From contig NC_081410.1 in assembly GCF_030272615.1 (NCBI RefSeq), positions 573,077,241-573,141,240 of the forward strand: a stretch of DNA of 64,000 nt, written 5' to 3'. The position numbers and the translations under genes were made by a program. Each line of letters starts with the position of its first letter. Position 1 is the stretch's first letter. Source of the DNA: Cryptomeria japonica (Eukaryota > Streptophyta > Pinopsida > Cupressales > Cupressaceae). This document shows, one piece after another, positions 22,586 through 33,897 of this stretch. The notes beneath the pieces are model-generated. The model was not told the DNA's origin. It made no database searches and worked only from the letters and a program-made list of their open reading frames with translations.

Positions 22586-23858
22586 ATGGGGGAATACACT
22601 ATGAGGGAACTTACTCATCATCTCACTCAGATTGGGAGAGCCTATGATGAATTCAAAGTCAAGTATAAAGCCTCTTTGGCCAAAAGAAGAGAGCATGCTG
22701 AGAAACTAATGGAGCTTACTAAAAATAGTTCTTTTGATGAAGCAGACATGGATGCCCTAGTTGAAGAAGTTAAAAAATTGAATGAATCTAATGCCAACCT
22801 AAAAAGGGAACTGGAAGGACTGACTATTAGAATGTGTTAAGAGCTTGAGAACCGAAGGAAAGATGAAGATTTGGTAAAAGACAAAGATACTGAGATCTCC
22901 AAGCTAAAGCAAGAAATCAGTGTCCTTACTGCTCATCTCCAAGAGAGTAAAGTGGAAAAATAAGAAATGCAAGGTGAACTAAACATGGCTATTTCTGAGA
23001 ATGCAACCTTGAAGGAATCCAATTCTTCTATTTCCAAAGAACTTACTAAGACAAAGAAGATACTTGCCAAATTCAATCAAAGTACTGCTAAGCTAGAGCA
23101 AAAGCTTAAATCAGCAAAACCGGTAAAGAATACCACTGGACTTGGTTTCTCTGGGTATGAGGAAGGTGAGACCTCTAGAACAAAATATGTAGCATCAAAG
23201 AAGCAACCAACATCAAAGGATAAAGGTAAGCAAAAGTTTAAACCTATTTTCTTTAATTGTCTCAAAGAAGGACAACTGCTAATGTGTGTAGAAGCAAGGC
23301 CTACAATAATTTTCCTTATTTTCTAAACAATAAGCCTAGATCCAATAGATTCAATGGAAACTACTATGCATGCAACAAGTTTGGCATAGAGCATTTGAAT
23401 GCAGGTTTGTTTTGCACAACACTGGGAGATACCCTCCAAGAACTCAAAGAGTTGTTCTGGAACCCTCTATGAACTGGAATCCCAACCGATATAATACCTA
23501 TGACCATCGGTCAGGTGGCTATCAGGCGGCAACTGGTTGGAGAGAAACTTGTTTGATCTATCATGGTAGTGGTCACACTGCTGCAACATGCAGAAGGAAG
23601 AATGGCAGTATGAATAATGGACCATGGAGAACACCTAGAATGATATGCTATCATTGCAACAAACTGGGACACACTGCCAGAACCTACAAAATGAGAAAGA
23701 ACCTATTGGATGATATAATGGTCACTCCAGAAGGGAAGATTGATGTTGAAACCATTCAAGCGGGAATGAATAAAACTTGGAAAAAGAAATCTGAAGAAGT
23801 GTCTCAGGATGAACCGGTTTTTGCACCTAGTGTGGAAGTCTTTGAACTAGAAAACTGA
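22586..23858 (+). pseudogene. ORF1 of the non-autonomous element (copy 1): coiled-coil Gag-like protein with zinc knuckles
   Basis: The ATG at 22586 begins MGEYTMRELTHHLTQIGRAY. About 200 residues of predicted coiled coil follow (heptad-like K/E/L-rich), then a basic linker and a series of knuckle-like motifs: CLKEGQ (degraded), YACNKFG..H, CLIYHGSGHTAATC and CYHCNKLGHTARTY. In the better-kept copy 2 the second and fourth are perfect CX2CX4HX4C. Stops lie at 22838 and 22961, and one-base losses near 23268 and 23385 shift the frame. The family role would be RNA binding and particle assembly; no typical copia or gypsy capsid domain was recognised. Confidence 0.78.
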
Positions 23859-24304
23859 GCCTTAGAAAAGCTTAGAGGGAGCATATTGGTGAAATATTTG
23901 AACCCCTGGCTTATATCAGTAAAGACCTTAACTGGTATACTTTATGTGTCAATCAGCAGAAGATTTTGAAGTGGTAAAAGGCAAAAATTAGGGTTTGTAC
24001 CCTAGCGATGGAGCATTTATTATGGTAGGTGAAAGATTGTTTAAAAGGGATTTTTGATGCCATTTTCACTTATCTATTTTTGAGTGAAGAATTTTCAAGT
24101 GCAAAGCGACAAGAGAGATTTGACTAGCGATTCAAAGTGAACTCAAAATCTTGCAGAAGAATCCAAAGATCATTTTCAATCAATCAAGTGAAGAACACCA
24201 AGCGGTAATCCAGCAACCGAAGTGATGTGTTGTGAGTGACATTGCAAAACCCTAAATTTCAAAGTGTGAAGTTATTTCTCAAAATTTCTATCTATCATTC
24301 AATC

Positions 24305-27300
24305 ATGGCTTCTGCATCGCACTCTAGTTCTAGTGCACCTGTAGACTCAGTGAATTTAATTCAAAAGAAGATGAAATATAATGTTTTATCCCAGATACCC
24401 GCTGGAGTCATAGTTGAGGAAGTTATTTTAGCTTATATTGATTTTAAATTGGAAGACCTAGGATCCCTCGTAATCCATTCCTAGCTAGGTCTTTTCTATG
24501 GGGATGACAATAAAATCAAACTAGAATATAGCATCCTAGAGAAGAAGAAACTACACATTGCGGTTTACTTTCTGGAAGAGTTCACTGAAGATCACATCCG
24601 CATCATCTTGAGAAAAGTACACGATGATAAAATGTACCTTGAGCAGATGCATGACATCACACCGAAAGCAATTCATGCTATCACCGATTTCTGTAATATT
24701 GGTGAGGTGCCAGCTCTAAGGAAAGTCATCAAGACTGAAATGACTAAGCTCACTAGTTCTCTGAGCAACCAATGGAGAATGACTGCCAACACCATCAAAG
24801 ATGATTTGTTTAAGTATGCTTGCATGATGATTGGCTACCAGGTGTTTTATGCCAGCAAAATAAACTCTATCCCCACTGTTGCAGTAAATGTCACCTATAG
24901 AATGATTAAGGAAGACACCTCTTTTAATTTGTGTACCTATTTGCAAAAGCAACTACTATTGAAATTGAAATCCATCAAATAGGATAATGCTCTAAGGTTC
25001 AGGTTTGGACAACTTTTGATCGGCCTAATTTTCTACTCTCAAGGCTATTTTCCTAGAGTAGGTGATATTCAATGGTTTGCTGACCAACCGGTCTCTAAGC
25101 AAATTAGGGAAAGTCTTCAAGAGGTAGGAACCGGATATCCTGAGGTTATGAACAAATACTTTGATGAAATCAAGCGGAAAATGAGCCAGAGGATAAGGAT
25201 ATCTAGAGATATTGTAAAGAAATATGAAGATGACATCTACTTTACCATAAAGGTAGATGAATGCATAATGGAAGAAGTAGAACCAAGAAAGGAAGCAATA
25301 GAACCTATGGGGTATGAATTGATGTATGACTTGTTGGATGGGTATGCCTCTACCCTGCTTGCCTCACCTTTAGATGCAAAGAAAAAGTGAACCGACACCT
25401 ACTTAGAGAGAGTAACACCAGTTGAAGATCCTACAGTGAAAAAGAGAAAGGTAGTACCATCGGTATCGGCACCGATTACCTCAACAAGTCCAAAAGTGAC
25501 CAAGTGGTCACTTGCCAAGAAGAAACTAGAAGTTTCTCCCGCTAAAGTATTTGAGAGGAAGCAGAAGACCAAAAATAGCCCACCGAAGTCAGAGGATACT
25601 GAACCGGAAGTACAGCCTAAGAAGACTAGGCAATCAAGCAAGAAGGCAAAATCTACTAGTAATGCACCTGCATCATCATCACCGATAAATATAGACATCT
25701 CTTCTTATAAGCCTATGACACATTGTCAAAGGACTTTAAAGAATATTAAGAGAAAGGTGCTTGATGACTTAAAACAATATTTTGATGATTTTTCTGATAA
25801 TGAGAAAGAATAAGTAGAACAAGAGGTTATTAGATATTTGTGTGTCAATGACTGGTCGCCATCTGAAATCAGATGGGTCACACCTAATTCTTTATACAAT
25901 TCTTTGGACAATAAATGGTGCATTGCTATTGAGAAAGAATAAGAAATAAGGGAAAAAGTCTTTGCTCAATACTTTCCCGATGCCTCTTATTCAAAATTGT
26001 TTGAGATAATGGACAAGAATAAAGGTCTCTTCTTCATGAGAAGAAGAAGACTCGGGCTACTAGAAGGTAGAACTTCTGAAGTAGAGAAGGACACCCATCT
26101 ACATGCAAAAGTTGTTGTTAGATTACATCAAGTGTCTGAGGCTAATATGAAGGTTGAACAAGAACCTAACATATCCTCAGCCAAACCGGATGAGGTATTT
26201 GATGGTGAAGGAGAAAGAGTTATAGAACAGGTTGACACTATTTATGTGGATGCATTGTATGTCACTCTAAATATAGAGAAGGAGAAATGGGATAAAGAAA
26301 AAGCAGAGAAGGAGAAACAGGACAAGGAAACGGCTGATAAAAAGAAAGCAGAGAAAGAGGAAGAGAAAAAGAAAGAGGAAGACAAGAGGAAACAAGAAGA
26401 AGAGAAGAGAAAAGAAGAGGAGAAGAGGAAAGAAGAGGAGAAAAAGAAAGAAGAGGAGAAAAAGGAGGAAGAAAAGAAAAAGCAAGAAGAAGATAAGAAG
26501 AAGGAAGAACTGAAGAAGAAACAAGAAGAGGAACAAAAGAAGAAAGAAGAAGAAAAGAAAAGAGCAGTAGAGGAGAAGGAAGCAGAGAAAGCCAAACAAG
26601 CGGATACTCCCAAGGCAACTAATGGTCAAGCCCAACCAGTTGACATCGTCAATCCTATTGATCTCCAATCTGTAGATGAATCGGAGCTGCTTCAAAGCAT
26701 AAAGCTTGCATAGGAAAGATTGGAAGCATTGAGGAGGAAGAAGGAACATGATGTCATTCAAACTATGGTTGACACCCTTACTAGTTTGATGCCTAGTACT
26801 AACCTCCCTAGTACCGATTCCTCTTTGTCTAAACTTAAAATTTTGTGTACCATTGTAGAGGACCAGGTACAATGTCTGGAAGAAGTTGTTGAATCAAATG
26901 CAAAGAAGAAGCATGAAAAGGCACTCAACACTGCCTTAGTCAAGAAACTGAATGAGCTCTAGTCTCAACTTCTGAAACAATAGAAGGATATAAGTGTTGC
27001 TATGGATGAGGGGAAACTACTGTTGAGCAAAATCAGCCAACCCCATCTATTTTGTGATGATGTGCTCACACAAAAAGATAAACTCCAATCGGATTTGCAA
27101 GCATACATAAGCAACTTCAAGTTGCCATATGATTCCTTCACTACATATGGGAAAATAGTTCATCCTTATCAGCTTCAGACTGTCAGGATAGAATTGGAGA
27201 TCAGCAACTGGTCAAGAGATTTGCAGGAGCATCAACTGGTCTTATTACCTAGACTGCAAATTCTTCATAAATGTTTTCTCAATCTGGAAGCCATCGCGGT

Positions 27301-27355
27301 CACTCAAGAGATGAGTACCATTGGTGATATGGAAGAACTGGTGTTCCAGATGTAG
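24305..27355 (+). pseudogene. ORF2 of the non-autonomous element (copy 1): large unknown protein with Lys/Glu coiled coil
   Basis: One frame runs from ATG 24305 (MASASHSSSS) for about 1,016 codons, interrupted only by single stop codons (near 24482, 24980, 25388, 25811, 25940, 26711, 26960 and 26981) and no frameshift. Residues 1-360 look globular. About 360-460 is a basic K/S/P-rich linker. Then come NIDISSYKPMTHCQRT (about 461) and FFMRRRRL (about 575). A Lys/Glu-rich probable coiled coil covers about 657-765, and a Ser/Leu-rich C-terminal part follows. The order is the same in copy 2, where many of these stop positions are sense codons. I recognise no family. The basic linker and coiled coil could suit nucleic-acid or particle binding, which is inference. 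Confidence 0.72.
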
Positions 27356-27726
27356 ACAGAAAGTGAGGTTGCTACCTCATTACTTGGGTCATGGTCATTA
27401 GCCATGAAAACTTTTATGCAGGATTTTAAATCTGTTTTTGATAAGTTTCATTCCTTATTATAAACATTTACTCCATTTTTTATGATAATGAGAAACAAGG
27501 GTTATTCTGCATTACTTTGTTATTGTTGGCAAAGGGGGAGTAGTATTTAAAATTTTGGTCTATGTTATGTATACTTTCATCTTACCACTTTAAGGGAGTA
27601 GTATACATTGTAATTTCTGCAAAAGGGATAGTGTATATGCTTAGGGGGAGTAATTTTGATTATGGCATATTTTTGTTGTAAAAACACTTAGATGTCAAAA
27701 TTTTTCTAAGTGTTGTCATCAATGCC
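27356..27726. other. Non-coding 3' leader of copy 1 with GGGGGAG motifs
   Basis: Between the end of ORF2 and the polypurine tract the sequence is T-rich and non-coding. It contains repeated purine blocks (GCAAAGGGGGAGTAG near 27530, TTAGGGGGAGTAA near 27642). These resemble the PPT and may be relics of PPT duplication; similar GGGGGAG blocks precede the 3' LTR in plant copia elements. Confidence 0.5.
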
Positions 27727-27737
27727 AAAGGAGAGAT
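27727..27737 (+). promoter_or_regulatory. Polypurine tract of copy 1
   Basis: AAAGGAGAGAT immediately precedes the TG of the 3' LTR. This is the expected position and composition for the plus-strand DNA primer. Confidence 0.8.
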
Positions 27738-28833
27738 TGTTGGCATTTTGATGATGTTGTGATTGTCATTGATGGACACACACTTGCTTTGTGTACACTT
27801 TCTTAATGTATGAGTTATGCTCAACTGGTAATTGTTACAACCGGTATTATGTGTTATAGTCTTAAGACTATCGGTGTTCTGCAGAAGATGTTTATCGATC
27901 ACAAATTGACTGAAGAAATCAAGCGGTTCGAAGGAACAAAGTGGTAGTTAAAACTTTCCAGTCTTCAATTTTGACAACCGCTAATCGGTATATTGTACAA
28001 ACTAGTATTACTCTATGATGAGTTACCAACCAGTATTTCTGTGATGAGTTATCATCCACCGACACTTTGGCAGTGATTTTGTGTCATGTTACCAAATGTG
28101 TCTAGATGCACTGAACCTAGGAACGTGTAACCTAATCCTATTGGACTGACATGAAATCAGACTCCTTTATAAGGAGATCATGTCTAGGGTTTGTATGTAT
28201 GAGAGATATATGTGTATGTGAGATAGACAAGGTTATGTACAATCTTTGTAGAGAAGATTAGGTCTGTGTAGAGTGTTGAGATACTGAAGACCGAAGTAAT
28301 GCTAAAGTGCATTAACAATGAGCTATCAAGGATCTAACCAAGCATACTGTGCTAGTATCTAGATCACCCACTTGTTGATTACTCATATCTTTAACAAGTC
28401 TGAAACCCTTAACTGGGTAGGCCTAGCAAATCCTTTGTAAATCCTCTAACAAGTTGGTTCACAATTGTGGATCTGAAATCCTCTCACAAGGTAGTCTTTA
28501 ATAGGACTTATCTCTTAACAGAGATCTAGATTCCTAACAGAATCTATTCTGGTAAAGAACATTGTATGACCTTAACCGGTCTGGTTTCTATTCTGTAGAT
28601 AGTTACTTGTGAGTCTGCTCACAGTGGTTTTTCCCATTTGGGTTTCCACGTCAAATATCTTGTGTTATGGTGATTGTGGTTTTGTGGGTGAATGCTTTAT
28701 TTCTATTTGGTTTGCATTTATCTTAACCAGTTTATTAGTGAATCTGTTATACCGGTTATCTGCTAAATTGTTTAGAAGTTTGAGTTCACTATTTTTTGGT
28801 ATACTAATTCACCCCCCCTCTTAGTATTCATCA
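27738..28833 (+). repeat. 3' LTR of copy 1 (1,096 bp)
   Basis: The termini match the 5' LTR. The TATA-like CCTTTATAAGGAG lies at about 28165, the hairpin stem GTGAG/CTCAC at 28609-28613 and 28618-28622, and the C-rich box at about 28811-28820. Relative to the 5' LTR it has a short duplication of the ACCAACCAGTATTTCTGTGATGAGTTA type near 28022-28050. Many single-base differences show that the insertion is not recent. Confidence 0.93.
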
Positions 28834-28838
28834 GTTTC

Positions 28839-30395
28839 AACACAATTTTATTCAATAATTATGTCATAATGCTATGCAAAGATTCATAAAGAGGAGTGAA
28901 TTCATTTCTAAAATACTTGGATAAAGGAGGCACAATTGTTGTCACAACTGCTACCTGGGTATTGTTGTTGTCATTAAACTTGATGAATCATTTATTTGGT
29001 TTAAACTTCGCAAAAGGTTGTTGAGCACTTTCATTGTTATCAATTGAAGCCATTGAAGGAGATTTTTCAAATTGACTCACTTTAAGTTGATAGTTATGAA
29101 TCACTGCCCACAATTGCGTAAAGGAAGTAAACTCAGAAAAAAGAAGCTTATCCCTAATGTGTTTTTGCAAATTAGAAATAAAAATTCTTTGAAAATTATG
29201 ATCAAGCATAGGATAAGAAATTTGAGAATACAAATGTTTATATCTACCAATAAAATTAGTCACTTTTTCTTTAACACCTTGCTTACAATGAATCAAATCT
29301 ATCAAAGTAAGCTTAGGAACAATATTATTGTGAAATTGTTGAATAAAAGCATTAGCCAATTGTTGAAATTATGTAATTGAATAAGGAGGCAAAGAACAAT
29401 ACCATTGCAAATATTTATCTCTAAATGTTTTAGTAATCAATTTAGCCAAAAGTCTTTCATCGTGAGGAAAATCACTACACAAAGTTTGAAATATTTTCAA
29501 ATGGGTCAAGGGATCACCTTTTCCATTATAAAGCTCCAATTGAGGGACTTCCATATGTTTAGGAGGGACAACATGAACAATATCACTAGATAATGATCTC
29601 ACTATATTGACAAATGTGGGCACAATAAATTTTGATCTGTTCATGGAAGCTATTTGTTGCTGCATGGATGAGATGGTTTGAGCTAGGCTATTAATGGTTT
29701 CTTCAATGAATGGATTAAAATTAGACATGTTAGATTGGGATCGAGGAGTAACATTGTAGGTATGGGAGATGATTGGGTCACAAATGAAAGACTCATAGAA
29801 GGAGATATGAAAGAATTTGATTAGCAATGTTGCCCTCTTGACTAATATTTATAGGATTAACATTTTGTGTGGAAGTAGCCATTATAGTGTATGTGAAAGT
29901 AGGCATGGTAGGCATAGATGTAGCCATAGGAATAGAATGATTAACTTCACTGGGTGCTTGAATGTAACCAAGAACTTTAGCACAACTTTTCATAGGCATG
30001 ATATTAGTATTAACAATATGAGAAAGACCAAACAACAAAACAACACCAACTTTATCATTTTGAACCATTCTTTTTAATCCTTCAATCAATGGGATAGCCT
30101 CACTTTCTAGTTATTGTTGATTCATCCATTGTTGAATATTTTCAAATTCATTGTCAATCTTCTCCAAATAGTTAGCAGAAAACCTAGTTAGTGATCCACC
30201 CTCATCGTGAGAATTATATAAAGAAGGGAGATAAATAACATCAATTGTTGGAATAGAAGAACCACCCACATTCTCATGAAACAAGTTAACAAAATTAGGC
30301 TCCATATCCTTAGTAATTAAACCTTGGGAAGCCTTAATTCTACTTCTCACAAGAATATTATAGGTAGGACTAATGGTAGTAAAACTCATGCACAA
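28839..30395 (-). pseudogene. Tat/Athila-like Gag, remnant 1 (proximal part)
   Basis: Three blocks on the minus strand: 30395-30111 (N-terminal, unknown), 29827-29369 (with VPQLELYNGKGDPLTHLKIF, then LAKLI..FRDKYLQWYCSLP) and 29359-28988 (ANAFIQQFHNNIVPK, then KEKVTNFIGRYKHLYSQI). These are the retrotransposon Gag domain of gypsy elements: the DPxxHLxxF motif, the W-Y-x-S-L-P segment and the following helices. Stops and frame changes separate the blocks. The zinc knuckle and protease continue at 21448-20820, across the inserted non-autonomous element. Confidence 0.82.
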
Positions 30396-32124
30396 AGGAG
30401 GGAAATTGGAATTTGAATTTGAAAATTTTGATTAAGCAATACAAAATTTTGTGAAAATGATTGATTAACCAATTAATTAAGCAATTTGATTTATGGATTT
30501 GAAAGATAAATGCATCTAGATCATAACATAGTGTTCATTAAAGATCATATCTAAAAGTTGATGATAAATTTTAGAATTTTACAGTAGGGTTTGTATAGAT
30601 TCAACCACTAAATTTATGTAATTCAATCTGAAAATAAGATCTAGGAGGGAAAATTTAAATTTTCAATTAAATGAATAATCAAATTTGAAATAATAAATCC
30701 AATTAGACAACCCACAAGCTCAATTTTAGAATTAAAAATTAGGGTTTTTGTGAAATTAACCTCTATTTTTAAAAAATTTAATAAAATTTGAACTTGTAAA
30801 TGTAAATTTGAATTTGAAATGCATAAAAACTTAGATCTGAGAACATAAATTAAAAAATGAAAGTGGGAGTTCACCAAAATGTAATGGTGAAAAATTAGGG
30901 TTTCCACAATTAGATATAGTAGAAACCACTAATTTTAGGCTTAGGGACTGTTACATTAAAGAGGGGTAAACCCATTAGATCTAGACACAAACTAGCAAGG
31001 ATAGGGGCTGAGAATTCTATTAGATTTACTAGTTATTTGGATTGATTGCCCTCTTTTAAGTTGAATTGTGAAAATGCTAAAATTAGGGTAAATGTGTTGG
31101 ATCTGAAGTAAAAATGCATGAACACTAAGCTACAGTTGTCAGATCAAGCCACAAACCTAAATATGAGGAATGTGAGTGTATTTGGATCTATTCCCAAAAG
31201 GAGCTCTTGAAATGTCATGACCGGTATGCCCGTTGCATATCCTCCACACTTTTTGTAGTCCAAAGGGGAATATGTTCATCACTATAAATAAAGTCAATTC
31301 TAAATATTTTAGCTTTGTACATACTCCTACGCACACTAGAGAAGGGAAATAGGTTGGGAATAGAGGTTTGCCTTAGGTCAAACCTTGGTTTTGGAATTTA
31401 TCATGAAATAGAAATGAAATGTAATTGAATTGTAGTAATGGAAATGTTCTCCTTTTGAGGGAGATGCTGAATAATGACAAAAAACACTAATTATATGCCT
31501 TTCAATAGAGTTTTGTTTGTCTCCATGAGGAATTAGGGTTTCATGAAGTCTTCATAAATATATAACATGAATGTCAACTCCAATGCTTGAAACTTGACCT
31601 TACTTCTGCTCTAATGCTTGAAAGAAGACTGATTGTTTTCTCACTTGAATTTGAATGCTTGATTGCTTAATGGATGGGTGATTTTTTTTTCTCAGATATA
31701 TCAAAATGAGAGGGGTAGACCTCCTTTTATACCCGCCCCTTGAAAAAAACTTAGTTTTCAACATGAGCCGACATGGGATCTAGGTCCCAACTTGAAATGA
31801 TGTGACCATTAATTGGGAGGACCAAGGCATTGGGCACTCTGGTCCCTAAGAACTAGGGCACCTGTGCCTTGGTCCTAACTAATCAAGAACCCAGAAACAA
31901 AGGGTAAACGATGTGCAAGGTGAAAATAATGAAGAATTTGCATCGTGTGAGAAGAACCAGGGCTCTAGTCAGGCCTCAAAACAAGAATGCGAAGGTGAGG
32001 GTCCAGATGAGGAAAAAATTGTAAGGGAGTACAATTTAGGACATACACTTAAGAATCTTGTAAGATCCATCTTATGCCATCTTAGATATGCCTCAAGTGG
32101 TTAAGCTTCTTTTAGAGAAACTTA
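30396..32124 (-). other. Leader and LTR-like sequence upstream of gag remnant 1
   Basis: No coding signal. The first 800 bp is AT-rich leader. From about 31240 to 32060 the sequence resembles an LTR end. It contains a hairpin with arms GGACCAAGGCA and TGCCTTGGTCC (31820-31892), and the stretch GAGTACAATTTAGGACA resembles GGATACAATTTATGACA near 42751. A related block GGACTAGGG...GTGCCATAGTCC lies at 42571-42604, suggesting the same LTR family in both places. Exact LTR ends could not be set. Confidence 0.45.
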
Positions 32125-32141
32125 GCTCTGATATCAATTGT
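32125..32141 (-). promoter_or_regulatory. Primer-binding site of an LTR element on the minus strand
   Basis: The minus strand reads ..GTGTTCAACA-ATTGATATCAGAGC. This is an LTR end followed by a near match to the iMet primer site TGGTATCAGAGC (one substitution). It shows that the sequence above 32141 is a 5' LTR in minus orientation. Confidence 0.75.
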
Positions 32142-33838
32142 TGAACACACCTTAAGACTGAGAGGGGGGATGAATCAATCTAGACCTTAAAATATTTAGC
32201 ATTAAACTTTATCTTCCCAAAAAATAATCAACTTGTTTTTAACTTTATTAGTAGTAGTTAAAGATCTAGAGCAATAAAACACAATGCATAAGAGAACACC
32301 ATGTTTATGTGGAAAACCCAACTAGGGAAAAACCATAGTGAGAGTTAACTCACAATATATGAAATGATTGCGAATATATTTTAGGCCCATTCACAAAGAA
32401 GCAAAATGCCACCTAAAAGACTTGTAGGTTGAGATGCACTATCCCAAGGCAAGATACACAAGGACTTGCAAGCTCAAGCTCACTGCTCTAGGGAAAGATA
32501 GAAAAGGAATTGTAGGCTAAAGGTCACTACTCTAGAGCAAGATACAAAGACTTGCAAATTGAAGATCACTTCTCTAGAAGCAAGATACAATATCACAACA
32601 TTTGAATCAACAAGATAAAGTCTTCTCCAAATATGAAGTTGCACTTGAACCATTGTCACAAGTAGCCAACTCCAACAAAAATCACCACCACACTTTCATT
32701 GCCTTCGCATCTTAATACTTTGCAAACATTATGATCATGAAATCGCATTCCCACATATTCTAATTTACACACACATCAAAACACCCACACCTCACAACTC
32801 CAAATTCTATACCATCTTCTTCATTACAAACATCAATTAGGTTGGCCAAAACAAAGGATAGGCATAGGTCTTATTAAGTTGTCCATGAAACATAATTGTG
32901 GTGAATGCAATCCAATCCAAGACATGGAAGGGACCTAAAACATCATTTTATGCCTCTTTAAGTAACTACAAATAATACACATGTTGTTGTGCATCATCCA
33001 AGGATGACAATAAGGTAATGTGTAGATAAACAATGTAGCACATAACTAGTCAGTCCAAAAACATAGCATCCAAAAAAATACTTGATGTGGGTCCCCACAC
33101 ACCAAAGGTAGGACCCAAAAACAACTTAACACACTCTCCAAGGTCAGCATATATCATTAAGATCATAGCATGAACTAGAAAACAAAACTTTGTCGGCCAA
33201 ACCACAACAATTACCCAGAAAGACAACACCAGACATAATGCAACACCAACCTGAACATTCAACACCATGTGGAGCACACAAGGACATTCCTAGAACATCC
33301 AACACCATTCCCAAATACTTATTTCTCATTCTCACTTCTATATATGTTGATGAAACACAAACAGATTCGAAACACTTCATTGCCAGAATGTTAGGAAATT
33401 GTCTTGAATAGAACATCAATAAATCTTTTTTTAAAACATATAAACACCTGAAACTGGAACTAAGACAATGCCCAAACATTATAAGCATGCCCTCCAAGTC
33501 GTAGCACTTGAAACATCAATGCGGAGAAATGTGGAGAATTTTTTGGACCAATCAAATCCACTTCTGACAGAGAACCAGACTATCAACAAACAACAATCAC
33601 TAGCCACATTAGTAGCAACACTAGGACTATGAAAAGATAACAATGCAATTTCCACATAGCATAAACATTATGTCTAAATCTACAAGAACAGATTCTCAAA
33701 TGCAAAAGAATGTGGAGCATTCCTCCAACAAAACTTTAAATACTATTTCTCGCATATCACATCTCCTCATACAAAAAACATTCCACAACCAACATTAACC
33801 TAAACAAGAGTGTCAAGGCCAAAGAAAGCACATCCTAG

Positions 33839-33872
<34 letters not shown>

Positions 33873-33892
33873 GCTACAACATTATACTACCA
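32142..33892 (-). repeat. 5' LTR of a copia-like element on the minus strand (first part)
   Basis: It contains the C-rich box near its 3' end (plus-strand CTGAGAGGGGGGATGAATC, 32157-32175) and the conserved hairpin stem GTGAG/CTCAC at 32338-32342 and 32349-32353, beside ACCCAACTAGGGAAAAACC. The element body beyond the primer site is not recognisable. The LTR is interrupted by the solo LTR 33898-35640, whose duplicated TCATT lies inside it. Its 5' end is somewhere past 35645 and was not resolved. Confidence 0.65.
33841..33872. repeat. (ATC)n microsatellite
   Basis: About eleven uninterrupted ATC units lie just before the insertion site of the solo LTR. Confidence 0.97.
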
Positions 33893-33897
33893 TCATT

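Larger units (their letters stand above)
21454..28833 (+). mobile_element. Complete non-autonomous LTR retrotransposon with two ORFs (copy 1)
   Basis: The LTRs are 21454-22535 and 27738-28833, with an internal region of 5.2 kb. The internal region starts with an iMet primer site and ends with a polypurine tract. It holds a Gag-like ORF1 (22586-23858) and a long ORF2 (24305-27355), both with stops. No protease, RT, RNase H or integrase motif was found, so it must have moved with enzymes from another element. The flanks are GTTTA (21449-21453) and GTTTC (28834-28838), a 5-bp duplication with one mismatch. It is inserted into a minus-strand gag-pro remnant. The LTR and PPT style (CCAAAGGAGAGATTGTTGGC) is copia-like. 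A second copy starts at 58757. Confidence 0.9.

Noticed and set aside
26242-26872. Long Ser/Phe- and Leu-rich frames on the minus strand
   Set aside because: They are the antisense reading of the AAG/GAA-rich Lys/Glu coiled coil of ORF2. The purine bias removes stops on the other strand.
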